DNA from: Choristoneura fumiferana
Taxonomy: Eukaryota > Arthropoda > Insecta > Lepidoptera > Tortricidae
NCBI RefSeq assembly: GCF_025370935.1
Contig: NC_133499.1
Location: 1,936,698 to 2,000,697 of the forward strand
Direction: 5' to 3'
DNA: 64,000 nt
The translations under genes and the position numbers were made by a program. The notes under the pieces were generated by a model. The model was given only the letters and a program-made list of their open reading frames with translations. It was not told the origin of the DNA and searched no databases. Each line of letters opens with the position of its first letter. Position 1 is the stretch's first letter. This document shows positions 12,601 through 19,000 of this stretch, one piece after another.

Positions 12601-13682
12601 AGGACTGGAACTTCCGGAACAAAAACTTCACCTCCCTCCGGTCCCGCATCTCTTCAGCTGATGACCAGATGTTCTACACGGACGTTAGTGGGATAGATAT
12701 CAAGCAGTACATGAAGGATTATGTGTTGGGGCTCAGGGAGTATTGCTGCAAGGAGGACCCTGGCAATCTGGAGAGGGCGAGGAGGCTGCATAAAATGTGA
12801 GTGCCTGACCTGGCGAGACTGTCTTCTACGTTTTGACCCTCCACGGCTCCGCCAACTTACTTCGTACTAATACAAATTGTATAGCAACATCACATAAATA
12901 GCAGTAATGTTTCTCAGCCGAAAGACGTGTACTGCTGGACATGGCCTCCCCCAAGGCAAAGTGTTTCCATGTTTAATTTATATGCCGATAGATGACGCTG
13001 TACAAAAAATTATGACATCCTGAATCGCGCTGGCGAGTTTTTTCCTGGCTCCTATAAATAGGGTGTCAATTTACCCTTTTTGCCCTTGTTTGATCCACAT
13101 TACTGGTGGCATTTCACTGCTTTTTACGCCGATATTATCACGGGTTCGGGATAAAATCCGAAAATTTCAACCGCTGCAATTAGAGTCCAGAAAATTGGTT
13201 CGGGTGTATGTGTATCTTTAATGACATCCGTGATGCAATTTTTGATAATTCCCATTGGAATTTAGTAAAATTCTCAAATTTCAACCACCGGATCTAATAG
13301 TTTACGCGTGCGAAACTGCAGGTAAGGTCTAGTTAGTCTAGGGTTTGTGATTGTGAATGTGTGTGTATGTTTGTTACCCCTTTACGCTAAAACGGCTGGA
13401 CATATTTGGATTAAATTTAGTGTTAAAATAGCTGGGCATCAGGAATAACACAGTCTTCGCGCTCGCTTGGCCAGTAATAGATCCGTTGACTTTTCTTACA
13501 GCCGGTACTACGTAGACAGGATCGCCAAGGTCGTACTACTCGGGCTGTTGCTCTGGTTTCTATTCAGCCACTGGCAGAGCATAGCCTTTGGAATGTCAAA
13601 GATGGATGATACGCTGAAGAGTCTATCGCCTATCGAGCACGTCAAAGCAGAGGAAGCTCAAGACTCGGGGCCCCTGTTTTAG
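671..13682 (+). CDS. FAR: Fatty acyl-CoA reductase (5' end outside window), ten exons
   Basis: This enzyme uses NADPH to reduce fatty acyl-CoA to fatty alcohol, for waxes, pheromone precursors or ether lipids, at ER or peroxisome membranes. Exons follow GT/AG and keep one frame: 671-828, 1182-1272, 1825-1970, 5096-5205, 6234-6317, 8246-8354, 10294-10370, 11647-11809, 12539-12796, 13502-13682 (stop). They encode about 458 residues. FARs run about 500-550, so the Rossmann TGxxGxxG exon(s) lie left of the window. Landmarks in order are VFHGAACVRFDQKLKDA, LVHLSTAYC, the catalytic YxxxK as YAYTK (5121-5135), MKEPIPGWIDNLNGP, SAKGVLRTM, then the FAR C-terminal domain in exons 8-9 (LQYYTTKDWNF, YVLGLREYCCKED). 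A hydrophobic stretch (LVLTQLLPAVLIDALLFLLG) and a C-terminal VVLLGLLLWFLF suggest membrane anchoring. The splice borders come from reading, not from transcripts. The family is very secure; which FAR subfamily cannot be told. Confidence 0.93.
861..1041 (+). repeat. CCCCGACGCAAAAAGAGG-family repeat, internally deleted
   Basis: It starts AATCCCCGACGCAAAAAGAG and keeps the CACCGTAGCTCTTAAACGGG block, then jumps from 'ctagcgat' to the 3' end 'caactttttcttcgttaggtta'. It lies in FAR intron 1. Confidence 0.8.
1391..1456 (+). pseudogene. Tail fragment of a non-LTR retrotransposon reverse transcriptase ORF
   Basis: It reads RPLTRWTDDIVKVAGNRWMH, the familiar C-terminal block of insect non-LTR reverse transcriptases; the copies at 10748-10885 (+), 23440-23560 (-) and 57000-57250 (-) share it. 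It is cut off after 22 codons by an ATGTATGTAAACTC repeat that runs to about 1505. It lies in FAR intron 2. Confidence 0.6.
2101..2560. repeat. Repeat with direct and inverted copies of a ~38 bp block
   Basis: The block ATCAATATTTTGCGAGATAT plus GAAGGGTTT(C/T)TGTTGAA occurs at about 2102 and again at about 2340 in direct orientation. It occurs inverted at about 2521-2560 (AAAAACCTTTCATATCTCGC). The interior also repeats in mirror image (TCATTTTCTATGTA near 2282 against TACATAGAAAATGACACCTC near 2607). It is a fold-back, MITE-like element in FAR intron 3 with no coding potential. Confidence 0.65.
3300..3540. repeat. Degenerate GCCATCTAGTGTTGAA-type repeats
   Basis: Three or four loosely spaced copies of a 'gccatctagtrttgaa(t/c)agt' motif lie here (near 3343, 3379, 3411 and 3446), separated by AT-rich spacers. 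Similar strings occur singly at 15209 and as a group at about 41305-41520. It lies in FAR intron 3. The motif is recognisable but the array is too decayed to define a unit. Confidence 0.45.
3674..3822. repeat. Palindromic (fold-back) element
   Basis: The left end GTAGTTGGACGCTGTT is matched in inverse by AACAGCGTCCAGTTAC at the right end. Inner blocks (CAGTGTCTCAACCCTG, TGCAATACA) are also mirrored. It is about 150 bp, non-coding, in FAR intron 3. It looks like a MITE; no target duplication was established. Confidence 0.65.
3837..4088 (-). mobile_element. tRNA-derived SINE
   Basis: Read on the minus strand it begins with a tRNA-like head: GGCCTAGTGGTTAGAGAACC is the A-box region and GGGTTCGATTCCCG the B box, next to CTGACTACGAAGC. 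A fixed body follows (AGATATTTGTATG ... AAACACATAC) and ends in an A/T-rich ATTTATTTATT tail. Copies occur at 47532-47785 and, interrupted, at 44876-45138. The tRNA part continues straight into the shared body, so it is a SINE and not a functional tRNA gene. Confidence 0.8.
4140..4395 (+). repeat. ACAAGCTT...AAGCTTGT family element
   Basis: It starts ACAAGCTTTTTTGCTGACTG and keeps the diagnostic blocks TTTCAAGTCGATGCCATTA-like, GGAGACGATCCTGGCCGGAC, ACCAGGATGTCACTACCAGA and TTGTATTGTCACCAGATTTA. Its 3' end is lost after ATTTGACCCGCACA. There are about nine copies in the window, in both orientations; it is non-coding, about 300 bp when complete. It lies in FAR intron 3. Confidence 0.8.
4785..5040 (-). 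repeat. ACAAGCTT-family element, minus orientation
   Basis: It shows the inverse of the family blocks: CCAGGATCATCTCCGCAGAA, CGACTTAGAATTTGGTACGG and GCAAGTACAGTCAACAAAAA. It ends only about 55 bases before FAR exon 4 and so supplies much of the sequence upstream of that acceptor. A preceding (GT)/(GA)-rich patch sits at 4585-4665. Confidence 0.75.
6334..6470. repeat. ATGTATGTAAACTTTATTGTAC repeat
   Basis: It holds ATGTATGTAAACTTTATTGT, ACAAAGGCGGACTTACCCCT and TTAAGGGATCTCTACCAATC. A second copy of the same block lies at about 11385-11525, and shorter heads are at 1453-1505 and 18566-18600. It is non-coding, just downstream of FAR exon 5. Confidence 0.65.
6824..6959. repeat. CTACTACGAAATTCGAA palindromic MITE-like element
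   Basis: The ends are CAGCAGGGCTACTACGAAAC and its inverse GTTTCGTAGTAGCTCTGCTG-like. The centre carries CCGTCCGACACTTACACTAT and GAGCGAGAGGGATGGTACGA. It is about 135 bp and almost entirely self-complementary. Family members are at 23829, 30736 (decayed), 44577, 52118, 56259 and 63841. Confidence 0.85.
7023..7180. repeat. TAACGTTA-rich fold-back segment
   Basis: GTAAAAAGTTGGTAACGTTA and the inverse CAACTTTTTACCGG flank several TTAACGTTAA strings, giving local self-complementarity. No gene is seen. Whether it is a mobile element is unclear. Confidence 0.4.
7189..7302. repeat. Half copy of the CTTAGTGTAAGTTTTCGG palindromic family
   Basis: It contains GAACAGCGCCTCTAGCGGAG, CATACAAATTGAGATTTTGA, GAACGCGATCGAGACGTATT and ends ACATACACTAAGGGCAC. 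It corresponds to the right half of the full palindrome at 44386-44572; the left arm is missing. Confidence 0.75.
7835..8140 (-). repeat. ACAAGCTT-family element, near full length
   Basis: On the plus strand it begins AGTTTCACCTGTCCCGTTGT followed by CTGTCTGTCTG. It contains CCTGGTAGTCCGGCCAGGAT and ACTTGAAATTTGGTATGCAA, and ends GAAAGCTTGTATTAAAAATG. It closely matches 26800-27085. FAR intron 5 continues for about 100 bases to exon 6 without further features. Confidence 0.8.
8389..8765. repeat. Terminal-inverted-repeat element rich in GAGCGAG
   Basis: The left end TTGTCCCACCGCCGACGATG is matched in inverse by the right end CGCCGGCGGTGAGACAACTG. The interior is a run of gagcgag/actcgct words that also pair with each other (GCTGAGCGAGTATCGCTGAG). 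It starts 35 bases after FAR exon 6. A single end with similar sequence (CGGTGCGGTGGGACAAAT) is at about 38660. It resembles a non-autonomous DNA transposon; the superfamily is not assigned. Confidence 0.6.
8957..9176 (+). repeat. AGCTTTTGCCCGCGGC family element
   Basis: It begins AACTAGCTTTTGCCCGCGGC, passes through TTCGGTTATCGCGCGCTGAT, GGGATAAAAAGTAGCCTATG, CACGTCGATCCGTCGCTCCG and ACAAACACACTTTCGC, and ends ATTTATAATATTAGTATGGA. This is an extremely common lepidopteran repeat. Other copies are at 20866-21073 (-), 25685-26523 (+, interrupted) and 59338-59412 (partial). Confidence 0.85.
9649..10229 (-). repeat. CCGGCCAAGAGCGCGTCGGA family element, near full length
   Basis: On the plus strand it starts TTTAGGGTTCCGGAGCCAAA, passes CCATGTCTGTCTGTCTGTCT, the G+C block GTCCGCGGCTTTGCTCAGGG, TTGGATAGGTCTTTAAAAAC and ACGATTTTTCGATTCAGTGA. 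It ends ATTTCGGGCGTGTCCGACAC. The unit is about 600 bp. An isolated TTTTTAGGGTTCCGTAGCCA end sits at about 9298. Plus-orientation copies: 22538, 25817, 50487, 52430, 54194, 63146. Minus: 58162 and a stub at 46299. It ends 65 bases before FAR exon 7. Confidence 0.85.
10748..10885 (+). pseudogene. C-terminal tail of a non-LTR retrotransposon reverse transcriptase ORF
   Basis: Forty-five codons read VGRPPTRWSDDLVKIAGSRW, then MRKAQDWSEWRALGEAYVQQ, to a natural TGA stop at 10883-10885. An (ATG)n-type 3' tail follows (CATGATGATGATGAAA). This is the typical end of an insect non-LTR element truncated at its 5' side on insertion. It lies in FAR intron 7. Confidence 0.75.
11060..11365 (+). repeat. ACAAGCTT-family element
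   Basis: It contains TTTTGCTGACTGTCC, GGAGACGATCCTGGCTACAC, CACCAGGATATCACTACTAG and CAACTTGCAAAATTTGACCC, and ends in an AAATAAAAGCTTCTAAAAA remnant. It is followed at 11385-11525 by a second ATGTATGTAAATTCTT repeat. Both sit in FAR intron 7. Confidence 0.75.
11735..12137 (+). repeat. Tandem copies of the 3' end of FAR exon 8 with its splice donor
   Basis: The last ~60 bases of exon 8 (CTGCTGCCCGCGGTGCTGAT to GAAGACCTT|gtgagt, then a GATGAGAGAGAGA purine run) recur at about 11844-11935, 11938-12035 and 12047-12137. Copy 1 still reads as a near-synonymous peptide (LRPALLVDALLLLLGKKTL against LLPAVLIDALLFLLGKKTL) but its donor is changed to GACAGT. Copies 2 and 3 have TAG before the end yet keep ACCTT|gtgagt, at 11994 and 12105. 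The annotated exon uses the first donor (11810), because continuing would meet TGA at once. Confidence 0.85.
12258..12478 (-). repeat. ACAAGCTT-family element, truncated
   Basis: It carries AAAGCTTTTTGCTGACTGTG at the left and the inverse blocks CATCCGGTGGTCCAGCCAGG, TCGACTTGAAATTTGGTATG and CAATGCAAGTACAGTCAGCA, ending AAAGCTTGTATTAAAAATAT. It finishes about 60 bases before FAR exon 9. Confidence 0.75.
12900..13460. other. FAR intron 9, fragments of common repeats
   Basis: A short non-LTR tail fragment (TCTCAGCCGAAAGACGTGTA, 12913-12955) is followed by pieces of the GTTTACGCGTGCG / TACGCTAAAACGGCTGGACA family (13300-13440), also seen complete at about 57265-57745. There is no open reading frame with coding character. 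Confidence 0.5.
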
Positions 13683-13746
13683 TGGCATCTAGTGCCGGGT
13701 AGATGAACTAGAAAGTTATTAAAACAGTACCAATACTTTTCATTGA

Positions 13747-13752
13747 AATAAA
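13747..13752 (+). terminator. Candidate poly(A) signal of the FAR gene
   Basis: This is an AATAAA, 65 bases after the FAR stop (TAG at 13680-13682), in AT-rich sequence. A second, AAATAAAATC, lies at about 13848. The first is the likelier signal from position alone. Confidence 0.55.
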
Positions 13753-13799
13753 TGTATTCAGTTAAAAACACGAATGTATTTATGAATTTATTTTAGCGA

Positions 13800-14600
13800 T
13801 GTATCTCTCTCAAGAGGACTTTATTTTCTTTTGACTAGTATATTTTAAATAAAATCATTTCATATTAAGTTATTCGACGATAAAGTCAATCGCAAATAAT
13901 GTTTTGTCAATTATTTTATTTAAGTAAATAAATTATCTAGAATGAAGATAACACACCTGACATAATAGTACTACTAATATTATTATTTATTTAAAAGCCT
14001 AAATCTAAATCTAGATAAGATAATAAACTCTTTTAGATAAATAAAAAAAAAGGGATTTTGTAGTTCTTTATTCCCAAATACGAAAATTTAGTCATCTTCC
14101 CGGTTATTCGCAAATAGAGGATTTTTACCTAACTCTGTTTATCATATCATTTTACGTAAGGTACAATATAGTTATTTAAACAATATTATATGCTACTTGT
14201 AATGTTGTAATGCATTTATTTAGTAATAATATTTTGTTGTTAATCAAAAGAAGAATTGTTCTGTGAACCGTAAACATTTCTATATTCAATTTCGGGATGT
14301 AAGTATTTAAGACGAATAACGAAGTTGTTATTAATTTCATGTTTAAATGTTTTAAATCGTAGTTCCAGAGGTTTATATTAATATCAAGTTGCTACTTCTA
14401 TGCGTTCCTGAAAAAAGGATCTGGACTGTCAAGCAAATGAGGTGATCCTACAAGTACCTCTTCTCTATTTAAACTTAGGAACTCTTAAATAACTAGTATA
14501 TATTAAATAACCAACTAATCAATAGGAAGTAACCAATATTCCAATAACAATCTACTTAAATACATTTATAATAAATGATCTAAACAATAAAAACTTAATA
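13800..14600. other. AT-rich intergenic stretch, no gene seen
   Basis: This is low-GC sequence with short poly-A/T and TAAT runs between the FAR 3' end and the retroelement relic at 14615. I see no ORF, RNA gene or clear repeat unit. Confidence 0.5.
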
Positions 14601-14614
14601 ATAATAATTAAAAA

Positions 14615-14968
14615 CTAATATAAATCTAAAAAAGGCCCCTGTGGCATGGTTCCAAGAATGCTGGCAGCATTTCCTCGCTGTATGACGATGCCAAGACGCT
14701 GAGCGAGGAAGCTGCCAGCCCTCTTGTCTCCGGTGGCGTCGACCAGTCTCTTTGCCAGTTGGCTGAAGAGTTCCCTTGCGCCAGGGCCCCACGGACCGAG
14801 CGTCTCGACGCCGAAGGCAATGAAGTTTCCGGCATCAAGACCACTATATTTGCGCTTCTTGACAACTTCGGCCGCCTCGGCCGCTGCGCCGGCCCTGTGT
14901 ATTGTACCGTGGAGATGAGACGGGGCTAAAGTGTCCACGCAGGTTGCGTCCCACACTAGCACTAGCAA
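14615..14968 (-). pseudogene. C-terminal fragment of a retroelement-type ORF
   Basis: A 117-residue open stretch reads WDATCVDTLAPSHL, a KRKYSGLD block, VETLGPWGPGARELFSQLAK and RAGSFLAQRLGIVIQRGNAA. It is GC-rich against its AT-rich surroundings and is the same family as 119-271 but in opposite orientation. I recall this domain from the C-terminal end of reverse-transcriptase-type ORFs in arthropods. No catalytic domain is attached, so it is a 5'-truncated insertion. At 15000-15660 I see AT-rich sequence with one GCGCCATCTCGTGTTGAATA motif and nothing else. Confidence 0.55.
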
Positions 14969-15691
14969 TAACTAGTTAGGTACTACTTAAGTGTAATAAA
15001 AACAAAAACAATATTTTGTAGTCGTTGTATGTTATATGTTGTATGTTAGTAAGTAAAGGTACTTAATGATTTATATTTATGTTGGGATAATGCTGTAAAT
15101 TATAACCTGCAGTTACATTATGTCTGCTTCTTGATTTGTAATAAAAAGTAGAACTAATCTTAGTATTATTTTATTTAAACTAAATCTTCCTTACTAATCA
15201 TAGTAGGCAGCGCCATCTCGTGTTGAATAGCGTCACTAAAATTATAAGATTACCGTTCACGTAAATTGGAAGAAAAATACAAATTAATTCAGTGGCGGAA
15301 TACCCTAATACATAACTGGTTGTTTTTTATCAAAAACTTTTATGCAATCGCCATTAAATGTAAAAAAAAAGTATTTATTTTTAAATTTGTCTCACATTTG
15401 ATGGCGACCATTTTAAATTACTAACCTGTACCTTTTTATGCAACAAAGAATTTTAAACCTTACACATGGTACTTTGATTGAGTATTTAGCTAGATAAATA
15501 CTCAAAGATATGGTATTGAGAATTAGTATTGACCAACCTAATGATATGTTTTAACAGTCGTAGAATTTTTGTTATGTTGGTTAACATGCCATTTGTACAG
15601 CTAACCTAAAATATTACATCAGCCAACTAAACCATAGACTGTGCATTCTATAAAAACTATTTCCTTATCTTTGCCCTTTATTGTTCTCAAA

Positions 15692-15706
15692 ATGGCCGAA
15701 GTGTAA
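15692..15706 (+). promoter_or_regulatory. Four-codon upstream ORF before PPP1R15
   Basis: ATG GCC GAA GTG TAA in a strong start context (CTCAAAATGG) lies 38 bases before the ATG at 15744 and 343 bases before the main ATG at 16035. Mammalian GADD34 and CReP mRNAs carry upstream ORFs that let them be translated when eIF2-alpha is phosphorylated. A similar role here is inference, and the transcription start is not known. Confidence 0.35.
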
Positions 15707-15743
15707 AGATGTGTGTTTAATTTGTTCTCGTAATTTTGCCACA

Positions 15744-15932
15744 ATGGAGCCCATCAACGTTTGCTATCACCAAGAAAATAAATCAACGAGTTACGTAGAG
15801 GTTGCAGACAATACAGTGTGTTTACTAGTGATTCCGTGTGACGAGTGGATTTCCCCGGACATACCCTTGAAGTGCTCAGGAAAGTGGTGTAGACTAGCTA
15901 ACAATAACAAGCCGTTTCTAGACCCTTACACG
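15744..15932 (+). CDS. Candidate 5' coding exon of PPP1R15, or a long upstream ORF
   Basis: An ATG in good context (CCACAATGG) opens 63 codons (MEPINVCYHQENKSTSY... to LDPYT), then a consensus donor ACG|gtaaga at 15933. Splicing to an AG at 16051-16052 would join it in phase 0 to TGGCGCAATCGG within the PPP1R15 exon, after a 120 bp intron, giving a protein of about 856 residues. The acceptor has a poor pyrimidine tract. If unspliced, the ORF ends with TGA at 15961-15963 and would be a 72-codon upstream ORF. The peptide is cysteine-containing and unlike known domains. I cannot decide between the two readings. Confidence 0.45.
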
Positions 15933-16034
15933 GTAAGATTTCCGGACCTGATGCTTGCTTGAGTTTAAAAATGGCCTAGCATCCTCGAGGATTTTTGGAA
16001 TTTAGATACCTACGTAGTTACACAAAACAAAAAC

Positions 16035-19000
16035 ATGTTTAACAGTAATCAGTGGCGCAATCGGCGAAATTCCAGCCCAATGCCTCCCTTCGGTACTATG
16101 CAGTACTCCATGCTACATCCATCCAACTACAGCACCGATGCCACCGCCGTCAAGTCAGAGATGACCAAAACGTTTGGGGACGAAATGTTGATACACAACT
16201 GTCACAACTTGAATATGATGTCCAATCCGCTACAGAAGAACTTAGCGGACACAATAGTGACAGCGGAACAGCCTAAAGTAGATATACACGCATTTAAAGA
16301 GACGAAAATGGTGAAGGAACCAACGCATACCAGGAGCGATTTTTATCCTTCACTAACGGGGATAAGTAGTTTCTTCTCTGGTGTTTTCAGCGCGCTTTCT
16401 GGCGGGATGTTTCAACGGCGCGCTAGGTCGCCCGCTCCGCAGTACTACGATTGTTTTGATCCCGCGGACGAATCGCCGCCGCTCGGTTGGCAGGCGGCCA
16501 AACGGGAGGACCTAAATAAGTCGGCACGGGCCGGGGAGCAGTCGCCCGCTGGCGAGGCAGCCGCTATGAGCGACTGCGGCGCCGCCGTCGTGCAATGCGA
16601 GGACAAACTCAACCGGATAAGACTTCTTCTTGCCACAAAACCTACTACAACAACCCCCAAGTTCCGAAGGCGGCCGCGCAAGGCTTTTGTCGAGCCTGGA
16701 TCAGTTGAAGAGTCCTTTGAAGATGCCTTCTCTCCTGAGGATTTTGTGCGCCTCGCCAATGAGCCTTATGTTGAATGTTTCAGCCCATACAACCATCACA
16801 AAGAAGAGCTGATAGAAGTAGAAGCACCCATGATAAAGACTGAGCGTGTCCTTGTTAAAATAGACTTACAGACCAATAAAGAGACAGATGAAGTTGATGC
16901 TAAACTTGAAACTAAAGACAGAGATACTAGTGTTGCTGAAACAAAAGGGGATCCGAAAGCAGAAGTTATAGCAGCCTGTGAAGACAAGGTCAATAAACTA
17001 AAAGAATTACTTCAATGTAGAAAGCCTAGGAGATCTAGAATAGAAGACAAATCTGCTGATTCTGTTGCAGAACCGGTTGTAGATAAAGAAGATGAACGAG
17101 CGAGCAATCGCACCAAGTGCTTGCGAATTGATAAACCGCAAGAGAAGCACTCTAAGAAGCCACGGGGCTCCGACAAGAGAAAGAAATCAAATATTTTAAA
17201 AAACATCCGAGACGACATGACTTTTGCTCAAGAAATTGACTCCGATGATGTTTCCAGCCCTGATAACTCTCCTCTAGTCAAACCTACTAAGCTATGTGAC
17301 ATGATCAACATTTGCCCTAGAGTCACTGAAGTGAAACCTAAAATTCCAGAGCCTGAACACAAGCCAGATGAATATTTTGATGAAGTTTCCGGTCGTTTTA
17401 GATCTACATCAACAACAGATAGCGAGGATTCTTTCCAGATTGTCTTCACGGACAGTTCCAAAGCCAATCGAGCGAGAAAAGTCTCGGACTGCGATTCAGA
17501 AGACTCGTTTATTGTCTTTGAGGATTCTCCAGACAGCTGTTACACATCACATGATGTTTTTGGTGACCAGAGTGAATCCGAAGTTACTGATGATGATAGT
17601 GACACCGAATCTGATGTGAGTGACTCAGGCTGTGGTGTGTCGTGTAAGCTTTCAGGCTCATTCTCGCGGACAGTTGGTGATTTGACGGATGACAGTTTGT
17701 TTGACGACACGGTGCGGGAGGCCAGTGACTCTGAAGATGAGGTGGATAGTGCAGTGCGGACAATGTGTGAGGAGATCCCGGAGCAGGATGTGGAGGCTGA
17801 GGTGGCGCCGAAGAGCACTGGGCTGCTGATAGATGAGGCAAAGAAACTCCTCCGAAGACAACAACCACCAAAGAAGGTATGTATTCTATTATTTCTTTAT
17901 CTGATCAATAGTTCTTGGGCTTTGAATCATTATCCATGATTTTTCTAAGTCCCAGATATGGCCCCCTTAGCTTTCTAGATAGGCTGACCCAAAGTCGCAC
18001 TCTTAGTACCTATTTCATAAAAATAAAGTTTGCCTCAGTTACAGCTATTTTGTTTTGCATTGTAGCTTGACATCTGATCAATTACCTATACTGTCGCAAA
18101 TAATTTGTTATTTAAACCTTGGCTAACAAACCTTCACGGTTTTATCATAATTATGAATAGTGTGCGATAATGCATAAGGGCCTATGGACATGACATTTTT
18201 TTTTTGACAGAGATGATGCACGTTTCTTTTACGCGTGTTTATGGCGCCAATAATTCTCAAAAATGTTTTTTTTTAGCTCTAGGGTGTTAAAAAATTCACA
18301 CTGTATGCCCTAATAAATTGGTTGTACCAGGTACAGTCACCAGCACTAATATCTGACACAACAAAGCATATGTAAATATTTCTAGGGCTGGTAGGTAGGG
18401 TGTGTCAGATATTTTTGCATGCTCCGCTGTGGCAGATATTAATGCGGGTGACTGTACTACCATACCATGAGAGTCACATCACAACTCCTGTCCTTCAACT
18501 TCTGCCCCAAATGTTTAGTTTCACAAACTGAACAAACAAATAATCCATTCAATATTTACAAAACAATGACTTTATTGTACAGCAGAAAGTAAGCAATACA
18601 GAAAACAGCACTATTCCATTCCTGCTAATGTCTGTTACCTCTTCAACTTCATGCTTAAAATAATAAGAATAATAATAATAATTACTTTATTTGCTGAATA
18701 TGGGTTTACAATGGTATGCGTTTGTAACAATATATAGTTAGGATCCTTCATATTCTGCTTTATGTAGCATGCAAATTATACACAGTATGCTATATTCTGT
18801 CAGGATTAGGTCACATTTATAGCACGCATCGGATTACTTTAAACTATATTGAATTAATAGAAACAATAACAAATTAAATATTTAACATTTTGAATAGGTA
18901 TGTCATATTATAGCACACATCAGATTACATTAGGTATATTGAATTAATAGAAATATGTAATAAGTAATAAATTAAATATTTAAACCTTTTGAATAGGTAT

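Noticed and set aside
16445..17871. Several 60-104 residue frames opposite or offset to the large PPP1R15 exon
   Set aside because: They overlap a 614-codon in-frame exon with clear protein character and carry no independent signal.
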